A program made the position numbers and the translations under genes. From contig JAFFSR010000291.1 of assembly GCA_017163975.1 (NCBI GenBank), positions 2,671,001 through 2,735,000 of the forward strand: a stretch of 64,000 bases of DNA, written 5' to 3'. This DNA comes from Anastatus disparis. Its lineage: Eukaryota > Arthropoda > Insecta > Hymenoptera > Eupelmidae. Shown in pieces: positions 21,762-31,170 of this stretch (position 1 is the first letter of the stretch; each line of letters opens with the position of its first letter). The notes under the pieces were generated by a model that was not told the origin of the DNA, did no database searches, and saw only the letters and a program-made list of their open reading frames with translations.

Positions 21762-22328
21762 AAAGTTTGTAACAAATCTTTTACGCTGCTTTACAGATTA
21801 AATTACTTTAGGAAAAGCACTAATTTTGCTTTACGCAAGCATCTTGTTCAGACTTTGCTTTTTCCACTCATAGACTACTGTTGTCTTGTATATTGTGATC
21901 TGTCGGCGGAACTGGACCTAAAGTTGCAGAGAGTCATCAACTCGGGTGTTCGATATGTGTATGGTATTGGCAGGCGAGAGCATGTTTCGGCTTATCGTTC
22001 TGCACTGTGCTGGTTATCTACCTCTGCTAGAAGGAAATACTTTACATCTGCTTTCCTATATAAAATGTTCTCATCTAATGAGCCTACATATCTCTACTCT
22101 GGTTACATGTGGAACCAGTCGGTGAGAACGTTGAGGGGTGCTGTAAGACCATTAACTGTTCCTCCTGCTTCTACGGAATATTATAACGGATCCTTCTTGG
22201 TTACATCATCGTTTCTGTGGAATGAGCTTCCCGTTTCTATCCGTAACTCTCAATCGCTTTACTCATTTAAATCATTAGCATTTTCACACTACCTTTCCTT
22301 GGAGAATGGACCGCTGTCACTTCGATAA
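21762..22328 (+). CDS. C-terminal part of LINE ORF2 (copy A), open but truncated
   Basis: Open for 188 codons from the microsatellite junction (KVCNKSFTLLYRLNYFRKS) to the stop at 22328. It corresponds to the thumb and C-terminal part of the reverse transcriptase protein. Motifs shared with copy B are LLFPLIDYCCLVYCDLSAEL, INSGVRYVYGIGRREH and FLVTSSFLWNELPVSIRN. The polymerase active site is not included. The family's C-terminus ends HYLSLENGPLSLR here, which shows that copy B stops early. Confidence 0.8.
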   Translation, partial: KVCNKSFTLLYRLNYFRKSTNFALRKHLVQTLLFPLIDYCCLVYCDLSAELDLKLQRVINSGVRYVYGIGRREHVSAYRSALCWLSTSARRKYFTSAFLYKMFSSNEPTYLYSGYMWNQSVRTLRGAVRPLTVPPASTEYYNGSFLVTSSFLWNELPVSIRNSQSLYSFKSLAFSHYLSLENGPLSLR

Positions 22329-22529
22329 CTATTAATATTAATATTGTTAACTGTAATTGTAATTATTGTGATTTCTTATATGATCTATTTTTAAACATAT
22401 TCTATTTTTATTTTACTATATTGTTAAAATTTTTACTTTTTTTCTGTTTATATTGAAACCTTATATTTATTTACTATATTGTAAATTTGTACAACATATT
22501 GTACATAAAATAAACACCTATCTATCTAT
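21762..22529 (+). mobile_element. 5'-truncated LINE, CR1/L2-like (copy A)
   Basis: Only the last part of ORF2 and the 3' UTR remain. The sequence begins without spacer at the end of a (CT)n block and ends in ACAACATATTGTACATAAAATAAA, then CCTATCTATCTATCTC, which passes into the next (CT)n block. Short tandem 3' repeats in place of poly(A) are typical of CR1/L2-type LINEs. The coding part resembles 27200-27660 of copy B closely enough to be the same family. Confidence 0.85.
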
Positions 22530-22532
22530 CTC

Positions 22533-22570
<38 letters not shown>

Positions 22571-22587
22571 CCTCTCTCTCTCCTCTT

Positions 22588-22643
<56 letters not shown>

Positions 22644-22693
22644 CCTCCCTCTCCCCCCCCTCTCTCTCCCTCCCTCCCTCTCTCTCTCTCCCT

Positions 22694-22736
<43 letters not shown>

Positions 22737-22750
22737 CTCCCTCTCTCTCC
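22530..22750. repeat. (CT)n microsatellite block 2
   Basis: About 220 bp of CT with CCCTCCCT interruptions. It lies exactly between the 3' tail of LINE copy A and the first unique sequence of LINE copy B (CCAGCGTAAGTAGCG). The overlapping open frames on both strands are repeat translations. Confidence 0.98.
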
Positions 22751-23420
22751 AGCGTAAGTAGCGACACACACGTTTTTTTCTGCTCCTGCTTTTTTTCCTC
22801 TTAATAACTTTTTTTTCACTCTGCTGAGTGAGAATTTTTTTCAGAAAGTCGACCCCTGGGAGTCCTGAAGCCTTAACTGTATTTTCTTGCAAATTGCAAC
22901 TGCATTTCTTGCACTTCGGGCGATTATTGGGATTTGCTGCTCTCCTTGGTGCTCTGTGGAGTGTGGTTAGTGTCACTGTGTGGTCATAGTGTTGCAATTG
23001 CATTAAATGCAATTGTTGGCGTTTATTGCATCCTAACCTACAAATTACTTGGAGTCGGCTTGCTTGTACAATACATGCACAATTTTGATGTTGGTGGCTC
23101 CATCTCTTGGTTGCCTTGAATACTAGATTAGTAGCTCGATTGGTAAAGGATTGTTGAGTCTCATATTTAAGGTGCTTTTCCACTTATCATTATTGTAAGT
23201 TATTAACTACGTGAAATTCAGATCTGTATTATTATGCTGTTTCTCCACTTATTGGAAATTATTCACTAAGTTATTGACGGACCAACAACTTCATAGCATC
23301 CATGTTACGCTGCTACTCCACTAGCATATTAAATACTACATCACTACTGTTTCTTTGAGCGCTACAATTTTTTAATTTTCCTGGATTTCTTGAATTTTGA
23401 TAATTTATTCTATTATTTAA

Positions 23421-24410
23421 ATGGATATGACGCAACTTAATGATATTCTTACTTCGATACTTGAGAGGATGAGTAAGCTGGATGAATTGGACTCAATGGA
23501 ATCCTCTGTTTCCAATGTGAGCAGTCTGCTTACTGTGCTATCTCATACATTTTCTGTTCTTGAGTCGAGAGTTGGCGCACTTTCCACTGCATTTGACAAG
23601 CGAATTACTGAGAATGAAGCCAGACTCGACCGGGTCTGTCGTGAAGATGAAGAGCTGAAGGCGAGGGTTGAGAGTGTGCTTGCTACTACTACTAATACAA
23701 CAATATCAGGAACAGACTCTGCTATTAATCATCTTAGAAATCTATCACAGCGATGTGATGCTTTGAAAGCACAGCAACTTCGTATTGAAAGGGCTTCTGA
23801 CTTGGTGCTGGGTGGTCTTGTGCCATCGGAATTTTCCAATCTTAAGGCAGGTGTATCTGCTATTTTTTCTACTCTGGATGCTCGTTTCTCAATTGAAGAT
23901 ATAGACTCTGTTCGGCCGCTAAGACGTTCGGTTCCTGACTCTTTCACCTTAACTTCTTCTACTACTACTGTTGTTCATGCTGGTACGTCGTCTGAAGTGA
24001 TGTCCCCATCAACACGGTAGCGTGATCGCCGCTTTTCTACCGAACCACTGCTTGTAACAATGAAGAGTCCTGCACTTGCACGAGGGGTTATAGCTGCTAA
24101 GATTAACGCTAAGAGACTTCATACTTCTCAGGTTAATGAGAATCTTCTTTCTGGAGCTAAATGCGTCACTGCTCTTTCGCCTTCGTTAATCAACATCAAC
24201 GAATTCCTTCCTCCCTCACTGCATCAGCTGAAGTTGAAAGTGCTGACAAAGGCGAAGGACAAGAAACTAAATTTTCTTTCATTCGTTAAGAATGGCAGAA
24301 TTTTTGTGAGAAGGAAGAATGAGGATGCTTCTACGCAGGTTGCTTCTATTGAGGACCTAGATGCTTTTTCAGCCAAGAAGATGCTGGTTGGCGTCAGTCC
24401 AGCACCGTAG
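23421..24410 (+). pseudogene. LINE B ORF1 (coiled coil plus FP-like C-terminal domain), one internal stop
   Basis: This frame reads through 329 codons except for one TAG at 24018-24020. Residues 1-100 are rich in heptad Leu/Val (LNDILTSILERMSKLDEL), as in a trimerising coiled coil. The C-terminal segment (LSPSLININEFL...LTKAKDKKLNFLSFVKNGRIFVRRKNED) resembles the FP/C1-like domain in CR1-group ORF1 proteins that bind the element RNA. I infer an RNA-binding chaperone for retrotransposition, now interrupted. Confidence 0.65.
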
Positions 24411-24519
24411 CTCCTAGTGTTGGGGTAAGTCCACTCTCCACTCCTCTCCTCTCTAATACATCACTCTCTACTAATAACCCTGTTTCATCACTCATTAATA
24501 ATCATTTCACTGCAAGGGA

Positions 24520-25620
24520 TGGTCTCAGAGTTTGTCATTTCAATGCTAATTCTATTAGAGCACACATTGAGATGATAAGACTCTTTCTGGCTTCTCGCCC
24601 TTACTTTCATGTTATAGCTGTGACTAAGACCAAGCTGGGCCAGATTGTTGGTGACTCTTTGATAGAACTTGATGACTACGTGCTTCACAGGCAGGATCGT
24701 AACACTAGAGGCGGTGGTGTTGCTTTATATATTCACAACTCTATTACTTAAGGGGTGTCCTCATACTGGCACAGAGATTTAACTTATTTACATTTGAATT
24801 ATGCATTTTAATGAAAATTTAACTATTTTTGACTAAAGTTCATAGAAGAGGCACATTCTTAAAATTCTAAAGAATTTATTGCAACGTTAAAAGACAGAAT
24901 AACAGTGAGAATGAAGACAAAAACTGCATAATACGATTATTCATAACTACATTGAAAAGTTAATCGTATTAAGCAGTTTCTGCCTTTATTTTTATCCTTA
25001 TATTGTCTTTTAACGTTGAAATAAATTCTTTGGCATGTTAAGAATGTGCCTCTCTTACGAATTTCAGTCTTGAATAGTTAAATTTTTATATAAATTCAAA
25101 ATTTAAATGTAGATAAGGTAGAACTCTATGTCGGTATAATGATTCCCCTTAACGGCGCCTTTGTTCTTCTTCTGGTAAATGGAGTGGTAAGCCTGGTCTT
25201 CCCGAATATCTGTTTTGTGAGGTTAATTCTCTGGACTTGGCTTCACCTATCTTTGTTGGTGTAGTCTACAGGCCGCCACATGCTCCCTTCTTGGTTAACA
25301 CAGATTTCATACCAGATTTAACATCATTCATGCACAATTATAGTTCGAAGATCATACTTGGTGATTTTAACAATAACATGTGCGTTGATTCTGACGACTC
25401 TAAGTTTCTTAGAGGTCTTATTACTGAGAACGCACTTATCTTGGTTCCTTATGGCACAACTCATCATACTCATTCTTCTGACACCTGGCTTGATCTGTGT
25501 CTTGTTGATGCCAACGATATTGTGCTTGACTTCTGGAAGACTGATATACCTTTCATTGACGGCCACGATTTCATAGCTGCGACTGTTAAGTCCTCTCTCT
25601 CCCTAAACCTATACTTAAAG
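24520..25620 (+). pseudogene. LINE B ORF2 apurinic-type endonuclease, split by a MITE
   Basis: The N-terminal part (24520-24747) reads LRVCHFNANSI and then AVTKTKLGQ where the family has S/T-E-T-(K/W)-L; the metal-binding Glu is Lys here. It continues RGGGVALYIHNSIT and is cut by the MITE 24752-25148. The second half (25153-25620) has FVGVVYRPPHAPF, ILGDFNNNM, THHTHSSDTWLD and PFIDGHDFI, the product-release to catalytic His region. The GHD motif (instead of SDH) is also present in copy C and so belongs to the family. A stop sits at the MITE junction and a frameshift near 25600. Confidence 0.8.
24752..25148. mobile_element. 397-bp hairpin MITE flanked by TTAA
   Basis: TTAA at 24748-24751 and 25149-25152. 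The ends are GGGGTGTCCTCATACTGGCA and, inverted, GGGGAATCATTATACCGACA. The arms pair through AAGAATGTGCC, TTAACGTTRAAA and ATACGATTA. No coding capacity. It interrupts the LINE B endonuclease, whose reading resumes immediately after the second TTAA. Confidence 0.85.
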
Positions 25621-25760
25621 ACTTTACTTTTCTGGATTATAAGTCTGTTGATGATGTTGCTCTCCTTCAGTATTTTCGCTCTTTAAGATGTGATACATGT
25701 GATGGTGATTCCTCTCTTTCTGCTCGCCTTGAATGTCTTTACAACCATCTCAATGAGGCA

Positions 25761-27683
25761 ATGGCACAATTCGTGCCTGTCAGAAAGGTCAGGCAGGGTA
25801 GGGCTCATCGTCCGTGGATCACCTTGGAACATCGTCGCCTGATTGATGAGAGAGATCGACTTTATGGACGCTACAAACGTACTCGACTGTATAATGACTT
25901 ACTATACTATAGGACTGTTCGTGACAGGGCACATGAGTGCATTGAATCAGCCAAACTGTTATATTACTACGACAGACTATCGGGTATTACGGACTCGCGA
26001 CAGATCTGGAGAGAGCTCAGGAACCTTGGTATGTGTTCTACTGATAGTAACTCGCGACATTCTTTTCCTATAAATGAGCTTAATCGTTACTTTGGTGGGA
26101 TTGCGTCTGATCCACTCGCCCCTTCTGTTTCTGAGTATGTGAATACTATTAATGTAGATGAGCCTTATAAGCCCTTATTCAGGTTTAATGAGGTTACTTT
26201 GGAGGAGGTTAGGATGGCAATATGTCATTCTACTTCTCAGGCTAGGGGGTTTGATGCGGTCCCACAGTCTATTGTCTATAAGGCATTTCCGGTTATTGGG
26301 CCCTTGCTGTGTCGTATTTATAATGATTTGTTTCGTGAGTGTGTGTTTCCCTCATGTTGGAAGATCTCGTTGATTATCACAATCAACAAGGTCTCTTCTC
26401 CGCGCACTATGGGTGATATACAACCTATCTCCTTGTTGTCATTCATGTCCAAGATTCTTGAGCGTCTTGTCCATCAACAACTTTATTGCTACTTGACCAC
26501 CAGGCATCTGTTGGATTCTCATCAGACTGGGTTTAGAACTGGGCATAGTACCCAAACAGCTTTGCTCAAATTGACGGAGGATATTAGACTCAACATGGAC
26601 AGACGTTATGTAACTATGCTTTTATTATTTGATTTTAGCAAAGCATTTGACACAGTGTGCCATGTCACTCTGCTTCGGAAACTAGTTTCTCTCGATGTTT
26701 CGCACACTGTTGTCAGGTGGTTTGCCTCTTACTTTTCTGATAGACGGCAGTCTGTTGTTGACTCTGATGGTAATGCGTCTGACTTTGTCACTTTGAATAC
26801 GGGAGTAACCCAAGGTTCTGTACTTGGACCGCTTCTATTCTCCATTTATATTAATGACGTCGCTGCCAACTTTCACTCGGGTGTGCAACATTTAATATAT
26901 GCCGACGACTTGCAAGCCTATGTGCATTTTCCGATTTCTGAACTTAGCACTTATACAAATCTTATGAGTGATCATGCTATTCTCATTTCGAAATGGGCCA
27001 CCAGTAACCATCTGAAATTGAATGTTGACAAAACAAAGGCAATAATTATTGGCTCTTATTTCTATATTAATATGCTGTCCTCGTCACCTGTAACTGGCGT
27101 ACCGTTGAACGGTGCTATTATTAAATTTGAGTCCTTCGTTCGTAGCTTGGGTGTTTGGTTGGACAGTAAGCTTAACTGGAGAGAGCACGTTACACAAGTG
27201 TGTAATAGGTCATTTTCTCTGCTTTACAGACTAAACTTCTTTAGGACGAGCACTACCTTTGCTCTTCGTGTACATCTTGTAAAAGCACTGCTGTTTCCAC
27301 TCCTGGATTACTGTTGTCTGGTTTACTGTGACCTCTCAGCAGAGCTTGATTTTAGGCTTCAGAGAGTCATCAACTCTGGTATACGTTACATCTTCGGTGT
27401 AGGTAGGCGTGAGCACATCTCTGCTTATAGGTTCTCATTAGGGTGGTTATCCACTGCGGGTAGAAGAAACTATTTTTCTTCTACATTTCTGTATAAGATG
27501 TTCTTATCTTGTACTCCATCCTATTTGTATTCTATGTATCAGTGGAGCCGGCCGGTGAGGTCCTTGAGGGGTGATGTGAAACCTTTGATCATTCCTTTCT
27601 CATCTACTGAGTATCGCCTACGATCGTTCTTGATCACTTCCTCGCGGCTATGGAATGATCTTCCTAGGACTTTACGCAACTAA
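25761..27683 (+). CDS. LINE B reverse transcriptase (ORF2 C-terminal part)
   Basis: 640 codons open. RT blocks in order: SQARGFDAVPQSIVYKAF (block 1-2), DIQPISLLSFMSKILER (where most LINEs have YRPISLL), TGFRTGHSTQTALL, LLFDFSKAFDTV (first Asp), VTQGSVLGPLLFSIYINDV, LIYADDLQAY (active site, about 26890-26920) and LKLNVDKTKAI. The thumb and C-terminal region follow (LDYCCLVYCDLSAEL...). It would copy the element RNA at a nicked target. The ATG used is internal to ORF2; the true start lies in the endonuclease part, separated by a frameshift. The stop after LPRTLRN is premature by about 28 codons relative to copy A. Confidence 0.9.
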   Translation: MAQFVPVRKVRQGRAHRPWITLEHRRLIDERDRLYGRYKRTRLYNDLLYYRTVRDRAHECIESAKLLYYYDRLSGITDSRQIWRELRNLGMCSTDSNSRHSFPINELNRYFGGIASDPLAPSVSEYVNTINVDEPYKPLFRFNEVTLEEVRMAICHSTSQARGFDAVPQSIVYKAFPVIGPLLCRIYNDLFRECVFPSCWKISLIITINKVSSPRTMGDIQPISLLSFMSKILERLVHQQLYCYLTTRHLLDSHQTGFRTGHSTQTALLKLTEDIRLNMDRRYVTMLLLFDFSKAFDTVCHVTLLRKLVSLDVSHTVVRWFASYFSDRRQSVVDSDGNASDFVTLNTGVTQGSVLGPLLFSIYINDVAANFHSGVQHLIYADDLQAYVHFPISELSTYTNLMSDHAILISKWATSNHLKLNVDKTKAIIIGSYFYINMLSSSPVTGVPLNGAIIKFESFVRSLGVWLDSKLNWREHVTQVCNRSFSLLYRLNFFRTSTTFALRVHLVKALLFPLLDYCCLVYCDLSAELDFRLQRVINSGIRYIFGVGRREHISAYRFSLGWLSTAGRRNYFSSTFLYKMFLSCTPSYLYSMYQWSRPVRSLRGDVKPLIIPFSSTEYRLRSFLITSSRLWNDLPRTLRN

Positions 27684-27948
27684 TCCTCGCTCATGACATT
27701 TAAGACATCCTCATTTGCACATTACCTTGCCTTGGAGAGTGGACCTCTGCTACGTGCTAATTTATAACACTGTTTATATTGTATTTTTTATTACTGTGGA
27801 GTTTATTTTTTTTTTTTTTTTTGTTATATTTGCTTTTTTTTACTGCTTATCATTGTTATAATGCTTATTTATTTTATTATTCTAATGTATTATTGTAATT
27901 TGATTGTACAACATAATGCACATATAATAAATGTAATCTAATCTAATC

Positions 27949-27954
<6 letters not shown>

Positions 27955-28028
<74 letters not shown>
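27955..28028. repeat. (CT)n microsatellite block 3
   Basis: Pure CT dinucleotides continuing directly from the TAATC repeats of LINE B's tail and ending at the first unique base of LINE copy C. Confidence 0.98.
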
Positions 28029-28029
<1 letters not shown>

Positions 28030-29064
28030 ATGGTGCCAATTTTGAGGGTAAGTTGAGGCGTGATTTTTGAGGTTATGGTCGCTGTCTGTTCTTTTTTTCT
28101 CCTGGTGACTACTTTGGTAAACACTACTAAGCTGCAACGGATTATCCTACATCGATATAGCAGATCTCTACATCACCAACTAAACTATTGATCCAGTGTT
28201 TTAATCTTGTGCCACCAGTTGTCTATTTTTTAGCAGTACACTGAGAGGCGCACCCGACCTTACCAGCAGCTACTACCAGTGACAACACTTCTTTATCTTA
28301 TGCTCGCACTACAGCGGATTACTCGCTCTATAACTACAACCTATCGGACGTGTGCTTGGTTCGTGCAAATATAAAAAGAGCTTGAAGTTGAAGGTTTAGC
28401 TGTTTTGATGATAGTCTACTAGGTTGAGGAGGGACTGAGGAACGATCAATATTATTACCTAAATACTGTAAAATTGCTTGGGTTACCAATACAGGGTGCT
28501 AAAGTACCCCTAAGTAGTACGTACCAACGTCAGTGGAAACATACACATCGATCTTGTCAGCCGAGAATAGCACCATACACGTTTTCTCCTATGGCATTTG
28601 GGTTGGATTGTTGCTGCTTGAGTTGCTGAGTGCGTTAACGTTTCCGTGCAGTGCGCATTAATATTTTGATATGTGCTCACGGCGGTACGTATTTTTCCTA
28701 CATATAGTCATGCATATTCTGTATTTTCTACGCATTTTGATCCTTCTCAATTGCATTTCTTGAGGTTGGCATTGCTGTCGGTGACGAGTCTGCGACTGTG
28801 CTGCCACTTTTCGAGTTCGCTGGAGGTGTGGAAATTTTGAGGCGGTGAAGCGGTCGTCAACGGTGCCTCTCTTTATAGTGGCATACTGCGAGAGTATACA
28901 GTTTTTTCGGCTGACAAGACGGGATCCGTCATTATCTACTGGGACAACTTGCACAACCAATAATCTATTTTCTGTTTTGTCAGCGATACAGCAAGATTGA
29001 ACCTCAGTTTCATAATCTGGTGAGTCATTATGCATACTCTTTCTAGTTCTCGTGGTTTGTTCTA
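28029..29064 (+). other. LINE C 5' untranslated region
   Basis: No open frame with recognisable product. Starts at the (CT)n junction (AATGGTGCCAATTTTGAGGG) and has higher GC than the surrounding non-TE sequence. An internal promoter would be expected in a LINE, but none can be pinpointed. Confidence 0.5.
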
Positions 29065-29535
29065 ATGGGTGGTCGTGTGTGCCCTATCTGTAACATTCTG
29101 ATTGACAGAACTAACCCTACGCTTCTTTGTCGCACGTGTAACATCATTTCCCATAGTGACTGCTGTCCAGTCGAATGGTTTCTGTCTTCTTCCTCAATAG
29201 TCTGTAGTGATTGCACTCTTCAGGCAGTTCATAGAGAAGCACGTGGCTCGCACAGGGCCAATTTTGCTGCAACTGCTGATACTGTAGTGTTGGCCCCGCC
29301 TAAGACGCCTTCGCCGCCTTTCTTATCTAATCAAGCGCACGCTAAGCGTCTGGCCTCTTCTGTCTCTCCTTCTCACGAGCCGTTGTCGAGGCGGCGTTGC
29401 GCGGGGGCGTCTCCTCCTAATTCTTCTCGTTCTGACTCTTTGCCGTCTCCAGACGCTCGGGGCGTGGGTTCTCCTCGTTTTGTTGCTCTTGAGCCTTTTT
29501 CTATCATCACTCAATTGCGCAACAATGGAGGGTGA
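29065..29535 (+). CDS. LINE C ORF1 N-terminal zinc-finger protein
   Basis: 156 codons. Residues 6-50 hold a PHD-like Cys/His pattern: C-P-I-C, then C-R-T-C, then H-S-D-C, then C-S-D-C. Such fingers occur in ORF1 of CR1/Jockey-group LINEs. The rest is Ser/Pro/Arg-rich. It ends 11 nt after the ATG of the next frame (29525), so either the two frames were one ORF before a frameshift or they overlap naturally. Role inferred: nucleic-acid or chromatin contact of the element particle. Confidence 0.65.
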   Translation: MGGRVCPICNILIDRTNPTLLCRTCNIISHSDCCPVEWFLSSSSIVCSDCTLQAVHREARGSHRANFAATADTVVLAPPKTPSPPFLSNQAHAKRLASSVSPSHEPLSRRRCAGASPPNSSRSDSLPSPDARGVGSPRFVALEPFSIITQLRNNGG

Positions 29536-30408
29536 GAAGGATGAAGTACCACCGCCTGAGTGGCTTCCTAAGTTTATCGAGAGTCAAAACTTAAAATTTG
29601 ATCAACTCACGACTGCATTGGGGGAGTTGTTGACTCGGCTGTTCAAAAGGCGATTGGAGAGCTCAGCATGGAGTTTAATAAGATGCGATTGCAGGCGGAA
29701 GCTAACCAGGCTGAGCTCAAGGTCAATCATGAGAAGCTTCAGTCTAACTTCGACAACTTAAGGAACAAATTGTCTTTTATAAGAGATGAACAAGGAGGCA
29801 TCAAGCAACTTGTTGATCAGCACGAGACTGACATTGCTGCGATCCGATCTGACCTGGTGAGGCACAACAGAGCTGACTACTCTGGCGACTGCGAGATTTT
29901 GATTTCTGGTATTCCTCTTTCGGTCACTTGCTCGGATCGTGAGGTGACTAAGGTCGTCTGTGAAGCCATTGGCCCGGATTATCAGCCAGCCCTCTTTGTA
30001 GGCGTTCGCGAGTGGCTTCCGCCAAGACCTCCATCTGTGGATGCTTCTATGGAATTGGATGGTGAATCTTCTGCCCAGGATGTCCCTTCCAACTCACGCT
30101 CGTTCGTATTTAAATGTATATCGGGTAATCTTCGGGATGCAATTATGATTGCATCAAGTAAGCTTCGTCACAAGACTGCACAGCAACTGTTCGGCTGTGG
30201 CAGTGATGAAAGGGTGTTTTTGAGAGCTCTATAGCCGAAGGATATTTATGACCTCCTCAAAAAGTTCCATACAGTGTCTAGAGACAAGGGAATCCTGAAG
30301 CCGTTCGTTAGGAACTTGACAGTTTTCGTCAAAAAGTCAGCTAAATCTGCACCGATTCCGATCATGAGGGAGGCTGATTTAGATTCTTTCAGGTCCCTGA
30401 AAAAATCA
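29525..30408 (+). pseudogene. LINE C ORF1 coiled-coil / FP-like part, frameshifted
   Basis: Starts MEGEKDEVPPPEWLPKFIES, shifts frame near 29650, then continues MEFNKMRLQAEANQAELK, then HEKLQSNFDNLRNKL (coiled coil). An RRM-like segment follows (CEILISGIPLSVTCSDREV). A TAG at 30232-30234 is followed in frame by PKDIYDLLKKFHTVSRDKGI and LTVFVKKSAKSAPIPI to 30408. The order matches ORF1 of copy B. Confidence 0.65.
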
Positions 30409-30479
30409 TGACTCAACATTGGGTCGCATCTTCATTTAACATCAGCTAATTAGTTCGATCATCCTTCTTCTTCTCTGGT

Positions 30480-31170
30480 TGATCATGAGGCTCGTATCTC
30501 TGGCAGCATATCGGTGGCTCATATTAATGTCAATAGACTGAAGACTCACTTTTCTCTTGTTGAGGCTCGTTGCTCAGAGAAAAACTACGATATTCTTGCC
30601 ATCTCTGAGTCTTTTTTGACTGATCTCGACAGTGATGATGTTCTTGGTATTCAGGGCTGCAATCTCTTCAGATTGGACAGGGTTGGTAAGGAGGGTGGCG
30701 GAGTCGCTGCCTATGTACGAGAGGAATTCCGGGTCAGAGTAATTCACCATTCCGATCCTAACTTTGACAACTCGCCCGAATCTCTCCTGTTAGATGTTAC
30801 GATTGGTTCGGAAGTTCTTCTTTTCGGTGTAGTTTACGCACGTCCTAAGGCGAACTATCCTACTGATCTATTCGCCATTCTTAATAAAATTTCTCCTCGT
30901 TATAAGAATATCATCCTTACTAGTGACTTCAACATCAACCTAGCCGCTGATTATCATACGTCCAAATTTTTTCGGTCAAACGTTGAGTCACTCTCTCTCT
31001 CTTCATTGTCCCTTCTGAGCTAACTCACCACATTCTTTCTGACCGATTTGTTTCGCACACTTTACTTGATCTTTTCATTGTTGGCTCTGCAGATTCATTG
31101 GTTTCTTATACCAAAACTGACTTGCCCTTCATTGCCGGGCATGATCTGATTGAGTTGTGCTTTAGGTTTC
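30480..31170 (+). pseudogene. LINE C endonuclease domain
   Basis: ISVAHINVNRLKTHFSLVEA starts the domain. DILAISESFLTD keeps the catalytic Glu, and GGGVAAYVREEFRV, FGVVYARPKANYP and SDFNINLA (family GDFN) follow. The frame changes near 31000 and continues RFVSHTLLDLFIVGSADS, then KTDLPFIAGHDLIE. The GHD end motif is shared with copy B. Domain length is normal (about 220 residues) but the frame is broken. Confidence 0.8.

Larger units (their letters stand above)
22751..27954 (+). mobile_element. Nearly full-length LINE, CR1/L2-like (copy B)
   Basis: 5' UTR (22751-23420), ORF1 (23421-24410), endonuclease (24520-25620, split by a MITE), reverse transcriptase (25761-27683) and a 3' UTR ending ACAACATAATGCACATA, then four TAATC/TCTAA repeats (27933-27954), then (CT)n. 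Defects are one stop in ORF1, a frameshift near 25600, the MITE insertion and a premature stop near the ORF2 end. The catalytic Glu of the endonuclease also appears to be lost. Confidence 0.85.

Noticed and set aside
21278..21775. Long minus-strand frame of alternating Arg and Glu (165 codons)
   Set aside because: It is a direct translation of the GA microsatellite. The same applies to the frames at 22453-23183 on both strands.
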